Assembly (NCBI RefSeq): GCF_011927665.1
Contig: NZ_JAATJA010000002.1
Span: 868,001-932,000, forward strand
Source: Desulfobaculum xiamenense
Lineage (GTDB): Bacteria > Desulfobacterota > Desulfovibrionia > Desulfovibrionales > Desulfovibrionaceae
Reading direction: 5' to 3'
DNA length: 64,000 nt
In this document: piece after piece, positions 17,222 to 26,626 of the stretch
Layout: every line of letters begins with the position of its first letter
Numbering within the stretch: position 1 is the stretch's first letter
Translations under genes and position numbers: made by a program
Notes under the pieces: model-generated
What the model was told of the DNA's origin: nothing
Seen by the model: the letters and a program-made list of their open reading frames with translations, nothing else
Databases searched by the model: none

Positions 17222-18679
17222 ATGGCCAAGGTGCTTCTGGTTTATCCGAGTCTGCGGCTTCTGGGCTACCGCTTTCCCTATTCGCTCATCCCCATCGCCA
17301 ACTACCTGAAGGCGCACGGGCACGAGGCCGTCATTTTCGACGCGCAGGTCGAGGACATGCGCGACTTCTCGCCCGAGGGCTACGACATGGTGGGCTTTTC
17401 CATCCTGTCCGGCCCGCAGATTCGAAGCGCTCTCGACATGGCGGCCATCGTGCGCGAACGCGCTCCGGACACGCCCATCGTCTTCGGCGGTGTGCATGCC
17501 ACGCTTCTGCCCGAGCAGACGGCGGAACACCCGCTGGTGGACATCGTGACGCGGCAGGAAGGCGAGGAAACCACCTGCGAGTTGGTCGAGACACTGGTCT
17601 CGGGCGGAGACCTCTCCGCCGTGCGCGGGTTGACCTATCGCCGGGACGGGGAGGTCGTCTCCACGCCGGACAGGCCGTTTCTCAATCTCGATGACACGCC
17701 GTTTCTCAACTACGATTTCCTGAAGACGGAGCGCTATGTGGAATTCCAGCGCAAGCCGTCGATCATCTACCTTGAGACGAGCCGGGGGTGCCCGCACAAG
17801 TGCGGCTTTTGCTACGACCCCGTCTTCCACAAGCGCAAGTGGCGCTCCAAGTCGCCCGAGCGGGTGGTGGACGAGCTGGAATTCGTGGCGCGCAAGTATG
17901 GCGTGCAGCAGGTGTGGTTCACGGACGACGAGTTCGCCGTCTCGAAGAAGCGCGTGGCGGCCATCGCCGAGTTGATGATTCGCCGCAACGTCAAGGTGAA
18001 GTGGCCCATCTTCTCCCGCGCCAACTACGTGGTGGACTACGACCGCGAGTTTCTGGATCTCATCCGCCGCTCCGGATGCGACTGGATCAACTTCGGCGTG
18101 GAGTCCGGTTCGCCGCGCATTCTCGACCTCATCAACAAGCAGATCACCATCGATCAGGTCATCCGGTCCGTGGAGATTCTGCGCGACAACGACATCAACG
18201 CCGGGCTGTCGTTCATGATCGGTTTCCCGGGTGAAACGCTCGACGAGATGCGCCAGACCTTCGAGCTTATCGACCGCTGCTCGTCCATGTACGACAAGGT
18301 GTGGATCGGCCAGATTTCGGCCTTCACGCCGCTGCCGGGGACGGCGCTCATGAGCGAGTGCGTGCGCCACGGGTTCAGGCCGCCGCAGTCGCTGGAGGAG
18401 TGGGGCGAGTACTACTATAACGATCCCAAGAACCTCGCCCACTTCGAGAAGTCGCTCTTCCGGCTCATTCGCACCATCACGCTGTTGACCAAGTTCGACT
18501 TCGCGTATCGCGGCTACCGGGGCGCGGGGATTCTGGAGCGGCGCAAGGTGCTCAAGCTCATCCACTACGTCCTCTGCCGCATCGCCCAGTGGCGCTGGCA
18601 GCGAAAGCAGTTCTCCTTCCCGGTGGAGTGGGTGGCGCTGGACTATGCGCTGAGTTGGCTCAAGTTCGGAGAGAGGTAG
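17222..18679 (+). CDS. B12-binding-domain radical SAM protein
   Basis: 485 residues. The N-terminal ~140 residues look like a cobalamin-binding Rossmann domain (KVLLVYPSLRLLG, DMVGFSILSGPQIRSALD, TPIVFGGVHATLLPEQ). The radical SAM core follows, with the [4Fe-4S] motif CPHKCGFC (C-x3-C-x2-C) near residues 190-197 after IIYLETSRG. The C-terminal ~100 residues are basic and aromatic-rich. Members of this class catalyse methylations, ring contractions or other radical chemistry on unactivated carbons; here the substrate may be a sugar or lipid of the glycan. It sits between two paralogous membrane-protein genes and starts 38 bp after the first, with an upstream AAGGACGGGACAC that supplies the SD. 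The exact reaction cannot be predicted. Confidence 0.85.
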   Translation: MAKVLLVYPSLRLLGYRFPYSLIPIANYLKAHGHEAVIFDAQVEDMRDFSPEGYDMVGFSILSGPQIRSALDMAAIVRERAPDTPIVFGGVHATLLPEQTAEHPLVDIVTRQEGEETTCELVETLVSGGDLSAVRGLTYRRDGEVVSTPDRPFLNLDDTPFLNYDFLKTERYVEFQRKPSIIYLETSRGCPHKCGFCYDPVFHKRKWRSKSPERVVDELEFVARKYGVQQVWFTDDEFAVSKKRVAAIAELMIRRNVKVKWPIFSRANYVVDYDREFLDLIRRSGCDWINFGVESGSPRILDLINKQITIDQVIRSVEILRDNDINAGLSFMIGFPGETLDEMRQTFELIDRCSSMYDKVWIGQISAFTPLPGTALMSECVRHGFRPPQSLEEWGEYYYNDPKNLAHFEKSLFRLIRTITLLTKFDFAYRGYRGAGILERRKVLKLIHYVLCRIAQWRWQRKQFSFPVEWVALDYALSWLKFGER

Positions 18680-18685
18680 CGGCCC

Positions 18686-20464
18686 ATGGTTCGGCGGTTC
18701 GCGCTACTGCTCCTGTATCCGGCTGTGGCCATCGCGTGCATGTGGCGGCTGATTCTGGAGCCGGGCACCATCGGCCACAACTGGGACGCGGCCATTCCGG
18801 CGTTGTCCTTCCACCTTGCGGACGTGTTCGCCAGCCTGCCCTACACGTGGGAGAAGCACTACCTCGGTGGGGTCATGGGCATGAAGCTGACCACGCTTTT
18901 CACCGTGGGGGCGTATAGCGCGCCGGGCCTTGCCGGGCTGGATGGCCACGTGGTGACCAAGACGATCCTCTTCGTCGTGCTTACGCTCTCCATGTTCTCC
19001 ATGCGCTCGTGCATCCTGCGGCTGGCGGATATGCTGGAAATAGGCGGGGATGGCGATGCGCGTGGGCGCGTGGATGTGGCGGCGTGGATTGGCGGGCTGG
19101 CCTATGGCCTGTCGCCCTTCATGTTCAACGTGATCACCGGCGGGGCGATGACCCAGTACGGAACCCTGCCGCTTCTGCCCATGCTGCTGTGGCGGTGCGT
19201 ACGCTTCGCCGCGCGGGGATTCGGTGCGCGGGACGTGGTCGTTCTGGCCGTGCTCTTCGCGCTCATCCTGCCCTCCGCGCAGAATTTCGTCATCATGTGG
19301 GCGTTCTTCGGCGTGTGCCTGCTGTGGTGGTTCTCCCTGCGGGGGATGGCCGGAGGGTTCGGCGTGGGAACGCTGTGCGTGCTGCTGTGCGCGTATGCCT
19401 TCGTTCCGTTGGTTCTGACGCCCGGCGGTTTCGGCGGCGGGATGGCCGTGCAGGATTTCGCCGCGCAGGCCGAGGGCATTCCGCGCACGTCGCCCTTCAT
19501 GCATCTGGCGCTGTTCGGCGCGGGCTACAACAATCGGGACTTCTTCCTGCGCGCCCATCCGTCGCAGATGGTGTTTCTCCTCGCGTCGATACCGCTTGTG
19601 CTGATCATCCTGCGTGCGCTGGCGGTGGATCGCGAGCTACGCGGCACACGCGTGTTCATGCTCCTGTTCGGGCTGTGGGCGCTTGGCGTTGGGATGGCCG
19701 CGGCGGGAAAGGGCATTCTCGCGCCGTTCATGATGTGGGGGTACGAGCATGTGCCGTTGACGCATCTGTTCCGCTCCACCCAGCGGCTCATGCTGCTGCC
19801 CACGCTGTTCATGCCCATCGTCCTCGCGCTGGCGCTGGCCCGTTGGAACGGCCGGGGGCGGATGGCGGTCATCGTGACGTTTCTGCTGCTCCTGCGTGGG
19901 ATGTCCTTCTACAGCGGAAATTTCGGGGCCGATGCCCTTGAACCGCAGCGTGTGGGGGCCATGGACAACTACCGTGTTCCGCAGGAGTACGGGCTGGCCA
20001 TGCAGGACATGCAGGCCGACATGCGCCTCGGGCGGACGCTTCTGTTGCCGTTGTCCATCGCGCCCCGCTTCATCCATGCCGCGCACCAGATCACGGGCGA
20101 GGGCGGTTGTCCGCTGGCCCAGAGCAATCCCGACCCCATCGCCTTCGCCTTTCCGTTTACCCCTGCCTATCCGCCCATGCGCGCGCTTGCCGGGAGATTC
20201 TATGCGCAGGCCGACGCACGGGCCGTGGCCGAGATGTGCGGCGCGTATTCCGTGAAAGGAGTGGTGCTGCGGCAGGACGTGGAGGACATCGGTCTGGACC
20301 GTCCCGATTGGCTGGAGAACCGAACGCTGTTTCGCCCCGCACTCATGGAGGAGAACGACTTGACGCGTACGGTGGGCGGGCGTTGGTGCGATCTGTTCAA
20401 GCCGCGTGAATTCACTCCGCAGGTGCGCTCCCTGTCGGGCGGATTGCGGGTGGAGGGGCCGTAG
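18686..20464 (+). CDS. Large polytopic membrane protein, YfhO/GT-C-like (paralogue 2)
   Basis: 592 residues, about 11-12 hydrophobic segments, paralogous to the protein at 14730-17183 (shared EPGTIGH, WEKHYLGG, GLAGLDGH, NYRVP and QRLMLLPT). It lacks the C-terminal four-segment extension of that copy. The C-terminal third is mostly soluble (from about residue 410) and ends in a stretch with LVLR-type beta strands and FTPQVRSLSGGLRVEGP; paralogue 1 has a matching YMPMVRSFAAGMRVEP. It starts six bases after the radical SAM gene, with GGAGAGAGG as SD. The call as a membrane enzyme for a lipid-linked precursor is inferred from its size, topology and neighbours. Confidence 0.72.
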   Translation: MVRRFALLLLYPAVAIACMWRLILEPGTIGHNWDAAIPALSFHLADVFASLPYTWEKHYLGGVMGMKLTTLFTVGAYSAPGLAGLDGHVVTKTILFVVLTLSMFSMRSCILRLADMLEIGGDGDARGRVDVAAWIGGLAYGLSPFMFNVITGGAMTQYGTLPLLPMLLWRCVRFAARGFGARDVVVLAVLFALILPSAQNFVIMWAFFGVCLLWWFSLRGMAGGFGVGTLCVLLCAYAFVPLVLTPGGFGGGMAVQDFAAQAEGIPRTSPFMHLALFGAGYNNRDFFLRAHPSQMVFLLASIPLVLIILRALAVDRELRGTRVFMLLFGLWALGVGMAAAGKGILAPFMMWGYEHVPLTHLFRSTQRLMLLPTLFMPIVLALALARWNGRGRMAVIVTFLLLLRGMSFYSGNFGADALEPQRVGAMDNYRVPQEYGLAMQDMQADMRLGRTLLLPLSIAPRFIHAAHQITGEGGCPLAQSNPDPIAFAFPFTPAYPPMRALAGRFYAQADARAVAEMCGAYSVKGVVLRQDVEDIGLDRPDWLENRTLFRPALMEENDLTRTVGGRWCDLFKPREFTPQVRSLSGGLRVEGP

Positions 20465-20467
20465 GTC

Positions 20468-23400
20468 ATGGATGGCATCGGCAGGCAGCGTGCGGGATGC
20501 GTCTCGGTGCGAACCACTGAAGGGCGTGTGCCGTGGGAATGCGTGCTGGGCGCGCTGGCCGTGGCGGGGAGCGCGGCGCTCCTCGCGCGTGTGGGCTTTG
20601 GCGGTGTGCAGCGCTTCACGTATTTCGTTTCCGGCAGTCTCGCTTTGCAGGGCTGGTCCAAGGCTGGCGACTACGCGGTGTTTTTCGGTGGGGTCGCGGC
20701 GTTTTGTGCGGCCTTTGCCGCGCTTTCGTCCCTTGGGCGGCGTCTGGAGCGGGCCGGGGCGGGCGGCGGTTTGGAATATCTGCTGGCCGTGGCGGTTGTT
20801 CCCGCGCTGTTCTGGCTGGGCGGGCAGGTGCTGTGGCCCAACGTGGCCCCATGGCTGCTGACGTCATCGGGCCTTGCCGTGCTGGGCGTTGCGGGAGCTT
20901 GCGCGTTGGCGATGATGCGTCATCCTGTGGTCGACGCGGACGTTTTGGTGGACCTTGGCGGCGGGGCGCTTACGTGCGTCGCGCTGGGCATGGCTTCCGG
21001 TGTGGCCCTTGCGGCGGGGTATGATCGGTTGCTTGCGGATGTTCCGGGGCTGGCTGGGCCGCTTGCCGGGCACCTGATGCGCTTCGGCGGTGCGGCGGCG
21101 GCGCTGGCCGCAGGCGCTACGCTGTGCATTCCCGCGCGGGGCACCAGAACGGCGGCCGGGCGCATTGGCGCTCTTCTCGTTGCGGTCCAGATTCCGCTGC
21201 CGCTCATGTATCTGATCATTATCCCCCTCCCGTGGCGGGCCGGGGGCGTTCTGCATGCTTACCCCGTCGACTGGTCCCTGCATGTCTTCATCGGCGTGCT
21301 CGTTGTGGCGACCTATGCTGACCTCGTGCGGGCGGCGCGGCGTCTGCGGCGCGAGGGCGGGGGTGCGATGTCTGCCGTATCTCCGCTATGCGTGTGCGCG
21401 GCGCTGTTTCTGATCAAGGCCACGGGATCGGTCATCCCCTTTCTCGAACGCAGCGACTACCACAGTGGCGAACAGCTCCTTCCGTGGTGGATGTTCCGGA
21501 ATTTCGGAGCATTGCCCTACGTCGATCATGCCCCCGTGCGCGGGCTGGTGACTTATCTGAACATGATGCTGGCCGATCTGTTCGGCGATGGCACCACGCA
21601 TACCTTCTTTCTGGCGCGCAACATTCAGGCCGCGCTGTTCCTCATGATGTCCTACCCGCTACTGTGCGCCGCGATGGGTGGCGTTCCGGCTGCTGTGGCG
21701 CTGACGCTCCTTCCGCTGAACGGGCTGGCGCGCATCCACCTGCTGCTGACGCTCGGCCTGTGCGTGCTGGTGCTGACCTTCCGCCGGGGGCGCATGGCGA
21801 TGTGGCTCGTCGGGTGGGTGGCCGTGGGCACGGCGCTGGTGCTCGTTGCGCCGGGGCAGGGCGGACTGCTCGTGCTGGCGTCCATGCCGCTTGGGGCCGT
21901 GGCCCTGTGGCGGGCCGTGCGCGAGGAGCGGCGCGCGCTGGGTGTTGCGCTGTGCGTCGGGCTGGCCGTGGCCGCCATTCTCGCCTTCGCCACGCCCCTT
22001 GGCAGGATGGTTTTCGGCGCGGTGCGCTATGGCTTCGAGAACGCGCAGGTCAACGACGTGGCCAACTCCCTGCCGTGGGAATACACCTTCGGCGGCACGG
22101 AACTGCGCGTCGCGCCGGGATTGTGGGAGCTTATCCGCTGCTCGTTTATCTTCGTTCCGTTGGTCGCTTTTGTCGCGCTGTGGCGCTTTTGGGGCAGCGA
22201 GCGGTGGGAGCGCGTGGCCCTCGTGGCTGGCCCCGTGGGGCTTCTGATGCTGCTTTTCGTCATTCGCGCCGCCGGACGCATCGGTGCCGGAATGTCGCGG
22301 CCCGGCGCGGTGAGCGTGTGGGCCATGGCGCTTCTTCTGCCGCTTGTGCTCTTCGCCGGACGGCGGGGCAGACCGGCCGCAGCGCTCTTGGTGGCCTACG
22401 CCTTCTTCGCCGGAATCATTGGCATGTACTATCTGAACGGCAAGGTGTCCGAGGCGAGCATGCCCGCCGTGCACTTCATGGTGCGTGAAATGACGGCCCC
22501 GCTGCATTCCGGCGCGGAGATCGGCGTCGAGCGGCTTGGGCTGTTCCACCTGAAGGGTCGGGAAGACCGGGCAGCGCGGCACATGGAGCGCCTTCGCCTT
22601 GTGGGGGAACTGCTTGGACACATGCTGCGCCCCGGCGAGACCTATTTCGACATGACCAACCATAACGCGCACTATTTCCTTTTCGAACGCCGTGTGCCCA
22701 CGGCCATTCCCGCCGTCTACAACATGCCGCATCCGCAGCAGCAGCGCCGCGCCGTGGCCGCCCTCGCGGCGGACCCGCCGCCGTTGGTGCTCGCCGAGGC
22801 CGACAACGAACTGCACAATGCCGGAACGGCCGCCCTGCGCGCACATCTCACGTATCGCCATGTGCTACGCGGCTATGTGCCCTTCGTGTGGAACGGGCTG
22901 GTGTTCATGGTGCGCCCTGACGTGCTGGACCGTGTGCGCGGGCTGCCGGGTATGGACGCAGCCGAGGTCGACGCCGCCCATGGTCCCATGAACGCAGAAC
23001 GCGGCCTCGTCCTTCTGGATGGCGTGTTTCATCAGCGCAATCTGGCGGCGTTGCCTGCCTCGTGGGGAGCATCCTCCGCCAGTCTCGATCGCCTGATGCG
23101 GCGTGTGTGCGCACTCGACATGCCGGAGACCGGCGTCGCGGACCTCGTGCGGGAGGGCGATGGCTGGCGTGTGAGTGGCCCCGCCCCCCGCGTGCGTCTG
23201 GACCTGCCGCGGGATGCTCCACTTTCGGGAGCGGAAGCAGGACTGTTGACGCTGTCCGTCTCCAGTGCGGCCTTTGGCCCGAAGGCGCGCCTCGAAGTGG
23301 CGTGGGGCGATGCGCAGGCCGAGGGCTTCGAATTCGAAGCGCGGGGCGAGTGCTACATCGTGCCGCTGGACGCCTCGCCGCGTTGGCTTCTCGCCGGGCG

Positions 23401-23503
23401 CTGTCCGTCGCTGGAATTCCGTCTGCACGGGGTGCCTGTCGGTGCGATGGTGCGCTTCGCAGATGCCGCACTCTTTCAGCGCACGAGTGTCGATTGTCGA
23501 TGA
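20468..23503 (+). CDS. Very large polytopic membrane protein of unknown function
   Basis: 1011 residues. After a polar N-terminus (about 22 residues), hydrophobic segments run to about residue 650, with a hydrophilic loop near residues 310-350 (FLERSDYHSGEQLLPWWMF, then PYVDHAPVRGLV). The C-terminal ~350 residues are soluble and presumably periplasmic, including YFDMTNHNAHYFLFERRVP and HPQQQRRAV. The overall plan (many TM segments, then a soluble domain with Y-x3-R-x-P motifs) is reminiscent of GT-C transferases and O-antigen-locus membrane proteins, but I do not recognise a family. It starts 3 bp after the previous stop, with GGAGGGGCCGTAGGTC upstream. A 114-bp gap and a possible promoter follow it, so it may be the last gene of a transcriptional sub-unit. 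Confidence 0.68.
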   Translation: MDGIGRQRAGCVSVRTTEGRVPWECVLGALAVAGSAALLARVGFGGVQRFTYFVSGSLALQGWSKAGDYAVFFGGVAAFCAAFAALSSLGRRLERAGAGGGLEYLLAVAVVPALFWLGGQVLWPNVAPWLLTSSGLAVLGVAGACALAMMRHPVVDADVLVDLGGGALTCVALGMASGVALAAGYDRLLADVPGLAGPLAGHLMRFGGAAAALAAGATLCIPARGTRTAAGRIGALLVAVQIPLPLMYLIIIPLPWRAGGVLHAYPVDWSLHVFIGVLVVATYADLVRAARRLRREGGGAMSAVSPLCVCAALFLIKATGSVIPFLERSDYHSGEQLLPWWMFRNFGALPYVDHAPVRGLVTYLNMMLADLFGDGTTHTFFLARNIQAALFLMMSYPLLCAAMGGVPAAVALTLLPLNGLARIHLLLTLGLCVLVLTFRRGRMAMWLVGWVAVGTALVLVAPGQGGLLVLASMPLGAVALWRAVREERRALGVALCVGLAVAAILAFATPLGRMVFGAVRYGFENAQVNDVANSLPWEYTFGGTELRVAPGLWELIRCSFIFVPLVAFVALWRFWGSERWERVALVAGPVGLLMLLFVIRAAGRIGAGMSRPGAVSVWAMALLLPLVLFAGRRGRPAAALLVAYAFFAGIIGMYYLNGKVSEASMPAVHFMVREMTAPLHSGAEIGVERLGLFHLKGREDRAARHMERLRLVGELLGHMLRPGETYFDMTNHNAHYFLFERRVPTAIPAVYNMPHPQQQRRAVAALAADPPPLVLAEADNELHNAGTAALRAHLTYRHVLRGYVPFVWNGLVFMVRPDVLDRVRGLPGMDAAEVDAAHGPMNAERGLVLLDGVFHQRNLAALPASWGASSASLDRLMRRVCALDMPETGVADLVREGDGWRVSGPAPRVRLDLPRDAPLSGAEAGLLTLSVSSAAFGPKARLEVAWGDAQAEGFEFEARGECYIVPLDASPRWLLAGRCPSLEFRLHGVPVGAMVRFADAALFQRTSVDCR

Positions 23504-23519
23504 AATGCAACTGACCGTC

Positions 23520-23548
23520 TTGGCAGGACATGTCGTGGCGTGTATTGT
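23520..23548 (+). promoter_or_regulatory. Possible sigma-70-type promoter
   Basis: TTGGCA (-35, five of six consensus bases), a 17-bp spacer, then TATTGT (-10, four of six), 70 bp upstream of the FAD-oxidoreductase start and in one of the few real gaps (114 bp) of the locus. It could give the distal eight genes independent expression. Seen by eye only. Confidence 0.35.
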
Positions 23549-23617
23549 GGCGGCAGTGTCAGGTTTAGACGATGACGCATCGCATCATCTTCGAATGAAA
23601 GACGAAATGGGGGAACA

Positions 23618-24835
23618 ATGCGCGTCGCATACGCCATTCTCGGTGCAGGGCCGTCCGGACTTGCATTCGCCAACGCACTACGCCTCGCGGGGGAGGAGTC
23701 CTTCGTGGTCCTCGAAAGGGAGGCGGAGCCGGGCGGACTGTGCCGTAGCCACGAGGTGGACGGCGCGCCGCTCGACATCGGCGGTGGGCACTTTCTCGAC
23801 GTGCGCGACCGCGAGGTGCTGGACTTCCTGTTTGCCTTCATGCCCGAGGACGAGTGGACGCGCCATGTGCGGCGCTCCACCATCCGCTACCATGGGCGCG
23901 AGATGGGGTATCCCTTCGAGGCCAACCTGTGGCGGCTACCCGTGGACGAGCAGTTGGAGTTTCTCGTTTCCGTGGCCGAGGCCGGGTGTAATCGCGGACT
24001 GCCGCGGCCCGAGGGCTTCGTGGAGTGGATCGTGTGGAAGCTCGGGCGCAGGATCGCCGACGAGTACATGCTGGCCTACAACGCCAAGCTGTGGGGCGAC
24101 GACCTCGATCGCCTCGGCACCTACTGGATGGACAAACTGCCAGACGTCTCCCTGCGTGACACGCTTCAGAGCTGTCTGGAGCGGCGGCCTGCCGGGCGCA
24201 TCCCTGCGCATGGGGAGTTCTACTATCCGCGCGTGGGCGGCTATGGGGAGCTGTGGCGGCGCATGGGGCGCGCCCTCGGCGACAGGCTTCTGCTTTCGAC
24301 GCCGGTGGAGAGCGTGGACGCGCAGCGCAGGGTGATCAACGGGGTGATCGAGGCCGGGTGCATCGTGAGCAGCATTCCGTGGCCGCAGTGGACGGCTTTC
24401 ACTGGCATTCCCGGCGAGGTGCGGGCGTCCATGCGTGCCCTCGGGCATGTGGGCATCCGCGTGGACTACAGCCCGGCACAGCCGAAGAGCGATGCGCACT
24501 GGGTCTACGTGCCGGATCGCGACGTGCCCCACCATCGCGAGTTGAACCGCTGCAATTTCCTGCCCGGTTCGCGCGGCGGGTGGACGGAGACCAATGCCGC
24601 GCGCGGCGGCGACGTCGGCGTATTCAGCCACGTGAACGAGTACGCCTATCCGCTCAATACGGTGGACAAGCCCGCGCACATGCGCCGCATTCTGGAGTGG
24701 GCCGCGTCGCGCGCCATCCATGGGCTTGGGCGCTGGGGGCTGTGGGAACACATGAACTCGGACGTGGCCGTGGCGCGGGGGATGGCCCTTGCGCGGGAGC
24801 TGTGCCCAAACGAGGCGGATGCGACATGCGGATGA
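23618..24835 (+). CDS. FAD-dependent oxidoreductase (amine oxidase / UDP-galactopyranose mutase-like)
   Basis: 405 residues. Starts with a dinucleotide-binding fold: MRVAYAILGAGPSGLAFANALR (G-x-G-x-x-G at residues 9-14), then the acidic end of the second strand (VVLEREAEPGGLCRSHEVDG) and DIGGGHFLDV, as in the amine-oxidase/protoporphyrinogen-oxidase/UDP-galactopyranose-mutase clan. Members next to glycosyltransferases often act on nucleotide-sugars, but the diagnostic residues of a true mutase are not obvious. No TM segment. Start: ATG at 23618 preceded by GGGGGAACA. It overlaps the next gene. Confidence 0.72.
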   Translation: MRVAYAILGAGPSGLAFANALRLAGEESFVVLEREAEPGGLCRSHEVDGAPLDIGGGHFLDVRDREVLDFLFAFMPEDEWTRHVRRSTIRYHGREMGYPFEANLWRLPVDEQLEFLVSVAEAGCNRGLPRPEGFVEWIVWKLGRRIADEYMLAYNAKLWGDDLDRLGTYWMDKLPDVSLRDTLQSCLERRPAGRIPAHGEFYYPRVGGYGELWRRMGRALGDRLLLSTPVESVDAQRRVINGVIEAGCIVSSIPWPQWTAFTGIPGEVRASMRALGHVGIRVDYSPAQPKSDAHWVYVPDRDVPHHRELNRCNFLPGSRGGWTETNAARGGDVGVFSHVNEYAYPLNTVDKPAHMRRILEWAASRAIHGLGRWGLWEHMNSDVAVARGMALARELCPNEADATCG

Positions 24836-25578
24836 CTCTGTGCGTGCTGTGCTGGAACGAATTGGCCGGATGTCGGAACGACGTGCCGCGTCTGCCGCTT
24901 GATGCCTTCGAGGAGGTCTACGCGCTGGATGGCGGGAGCACCGACGGCACCGCCGAATTCCTGCGGGACGCGGGCATCGACGTGCGTACGCAGCGTGTGC
25001 GGGGCTACAGCGCCGCGTATTTCGAGGCGTTTTCGCACTGCACCACGGACGCCGTGGTCCTCTATCATCCCAAGGGCACGCTGGACCCTGCCTGCGTTCT
25101 GGAATTTCGCGAGCGCTTCGAGCGGGGGGCGGAACTGGTCATCGCCAGCCGCAACGCTCCCGGTGCGCGCAACGAGGAGGACGACCGGCTGCTGCGGCCG
25201 CGCAAGTGGTTCGTGCAGGCACTTTCGGCCATCTGCGCGGGCCTGTGGACTCGTGGGGGCGTGCACGTGGATGATGTGCTGCACGGCGTGCGGGGCTGCA
25301 CTGTGGATGCGTTCCGGCGCATGGACCTTGAGCCGACAGGGCTGTGCATTGATCTGGAAATGGTCATCCGCGCCTATCGCATGGGCGTGGTGTGTGCGGA
25401 GTTCCCCGTGCGCGAGCATGCGCGCATCGCGGGGAGCACGCATTTCAGCGCCTTGCCCACCGGCTGGAAGCTCCTGCGTTTTCTCGCGCGGGAGATTGTC
25501 GGCGGGCGGGGTGGACGTGCGCAGGGAAACGTCGCCGTGTCCCCGGTGGTCATGGGCGGCAAGGAGGACACGCGATGA
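24826..25578 (+). CDS. Small family 2 glycosyltransferase
   Basis: 250 residues. MRMTLCVLCWNELAGC, then LDGGSTDGTAEFL (nucleotide-binding GG-STDGT) and, in the place of the usual DxD, VLYHPKGTLDPACV, so the metal motif is degenerate or shifted: the acidic residue follows PKGT. The C-terminal half has IDLEMVIRAYRMG, as in DPM-type GT2 enzymes. Without a good DxD it may be a divergent or metal-independent enzyme. Start options are ATG 24826 (10-bp overlap with the upstream stop) and ATG 24832 (4-bp ATGA overlap); the second is equally plausible and removes two residues. Its stop overlaps the next start (ATGA). Confidence 0.75.
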   Translation: MRMTLCVLCWNELAGCRNDVPRLPLDAFEEVYALDGGSTDGTAEFLRDAGIDVRTQRVRGYSAAYFEAFSHCTTDAVVLYHPKGTLDPACVLEFRERFERGAELVIASRNAPGARNEEDDRLLRPRKWFVQALSAICAGLWTRGGVHVDDVLHGVRGCTVDAFRRMDLEPTGLCIDLEMVIRAYRMGVVCAEFPVREHARIAGSTHFSALPTGWKLLRFLAREIVGGRGGRAQGNVAVSPVVMGGKEDTR

Positions 25579-26624
25579 GCGAAGGCAAGGCGCGCAAGGC
25601 CCTTGGCGCGGCACTCTTGGTGCTGGCTTCGGTATTCGTGGCCGTGGCGGGCGTGGAGGTCTATCTGCGGGTAACGGGATTTTCCTGCGAGCCGTATCTC
25701 TCGCAGGTGCAGTTCGGGTGGCCGCATCCCAAAGCCATCCGCGAGGCCTATGTCATCGATGACGACCTGTTCTGGATCACCAAGAAGTATCGCGGACAGT
25801 TCGACGAGGCCCGGCGCAATCCGCCCCGGATCGTGTTCGTTGGCGATTCCTGCACGCAGATCGGCAGCTATGATCGTCAGTTTGCGCAGCTTGTCGAGTC
25901 CGAACGTCCCGGAATGGCCGTGCCATTTCTCAATGCGGGCGTGGCCGGGTGGTCGTCGTATCAGGGGCTGCGGCAACTGGAGCGGGACGTGCTGGGCCTC
26001 GACCCCGATGTGGTGACCATCTATTTCGGCTGGAACGATCACTGGGCGAGCTTCGGCATTGAGGACAAGGACGTGGCGTCGGTGCTGTTGCCCTTTGGCC
26101 TGAGTCACCTGCGGGTGGTGCAGTTGTTCATCAAGGTCCGCGCCGTGGGGCTGGTGGAGCCGGGCAAGATCACCCTCGCCCGCAACCGCGTGCCGGAGGA
26201 GGACTACCGCGCCAATCTGGAGCGCATGGTGACGCTGTGCCGCGAGCATGGCATCCGCCCCGTGCTGCTGACGGCCCCCAGTTCCCACGAGCGCGGGCAG
26301 GAGCCGGAATACCTGAAGCGGCGCTGGCTGCACAGCCTCGACGATCTGGTGCCCATGCATCGCCGTTACAACGACATTGTGCGCCAGGTGGCAGCCCAGA
26401 CAGGAACGCCCCTGTGCGACCTCGAACGCGTGTTCGACGCTTTGCCGCGAGAGGAGGTGCGCACCGCGCACTTCCGCAAGGACGGCATCCACCTCAATCC
26501 GTCGGGGGATCGGATCATCGCGCAGGCCCTCTATGAGACCATGCGCGAGAACGGGCTGGTGGAGCATGTGCTTCGCCCCGCGACCACCCGAAACGCCGAT
26601 GGCGGCGGAGGCGGGGGAGCCTAG
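25575..26624 (+). CDS. Membrane-anchored SGNH/GDSL-type hydrolase
   Basis: 349 residues. Single N-terminal membrane segment (ALGAALLVLASVFVAVAGVEVYL), then an SGNH fold: block I VFVGDSCTQIG with the catalytic Ser at residue 92, block III FGWNDH and block V DGIHLNPSGD with the Asp/His pair near residues 303-306. Such proteins in glycan loci commonly deacetylate or transfer O-acyl groups in the periplasm. Starts at an ATGA overlap with the GT2 gene; AAGGAGGACACGCG just upstream is a strong SD. Its stop lies 2 bp before asnB-like. Acyl specificity unknown. Low-complexity Gly-rich C-terminus (GGGGGGA). Confidence 0.82.
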   Translation: MSEGKARKALGAALLVLASVFVAVAGVEVYLRVTGFSCEPYLSQVQFGWPHPKAIREAYVIDDDLFWITKKYRGQFDEARRNPPRIVFVGDSCTQIGSYDRQFAQLVESERPGMAVPFLNAGVAGWSSYQGLRQLERDVLGLDPDVVTIYFGWNDHWASFGIEDKDVASVLLPFGLSHLRVVQLFIKVRAVGLVEPGKITLARNRVPEEDYRANLERMVTLCREHGIRPVLLTAPSSHERGQEPEYLKRRWLHSLDDLVPMHRRYNDIVRQVAAQTGTPLCDLERVFDALPREEVRTAHFRKDGIHLNPSGDRIIAQALYETMRENGLVEHVLRPATTRNADGGGGGGA

Positions 26625-26626
26625 GC

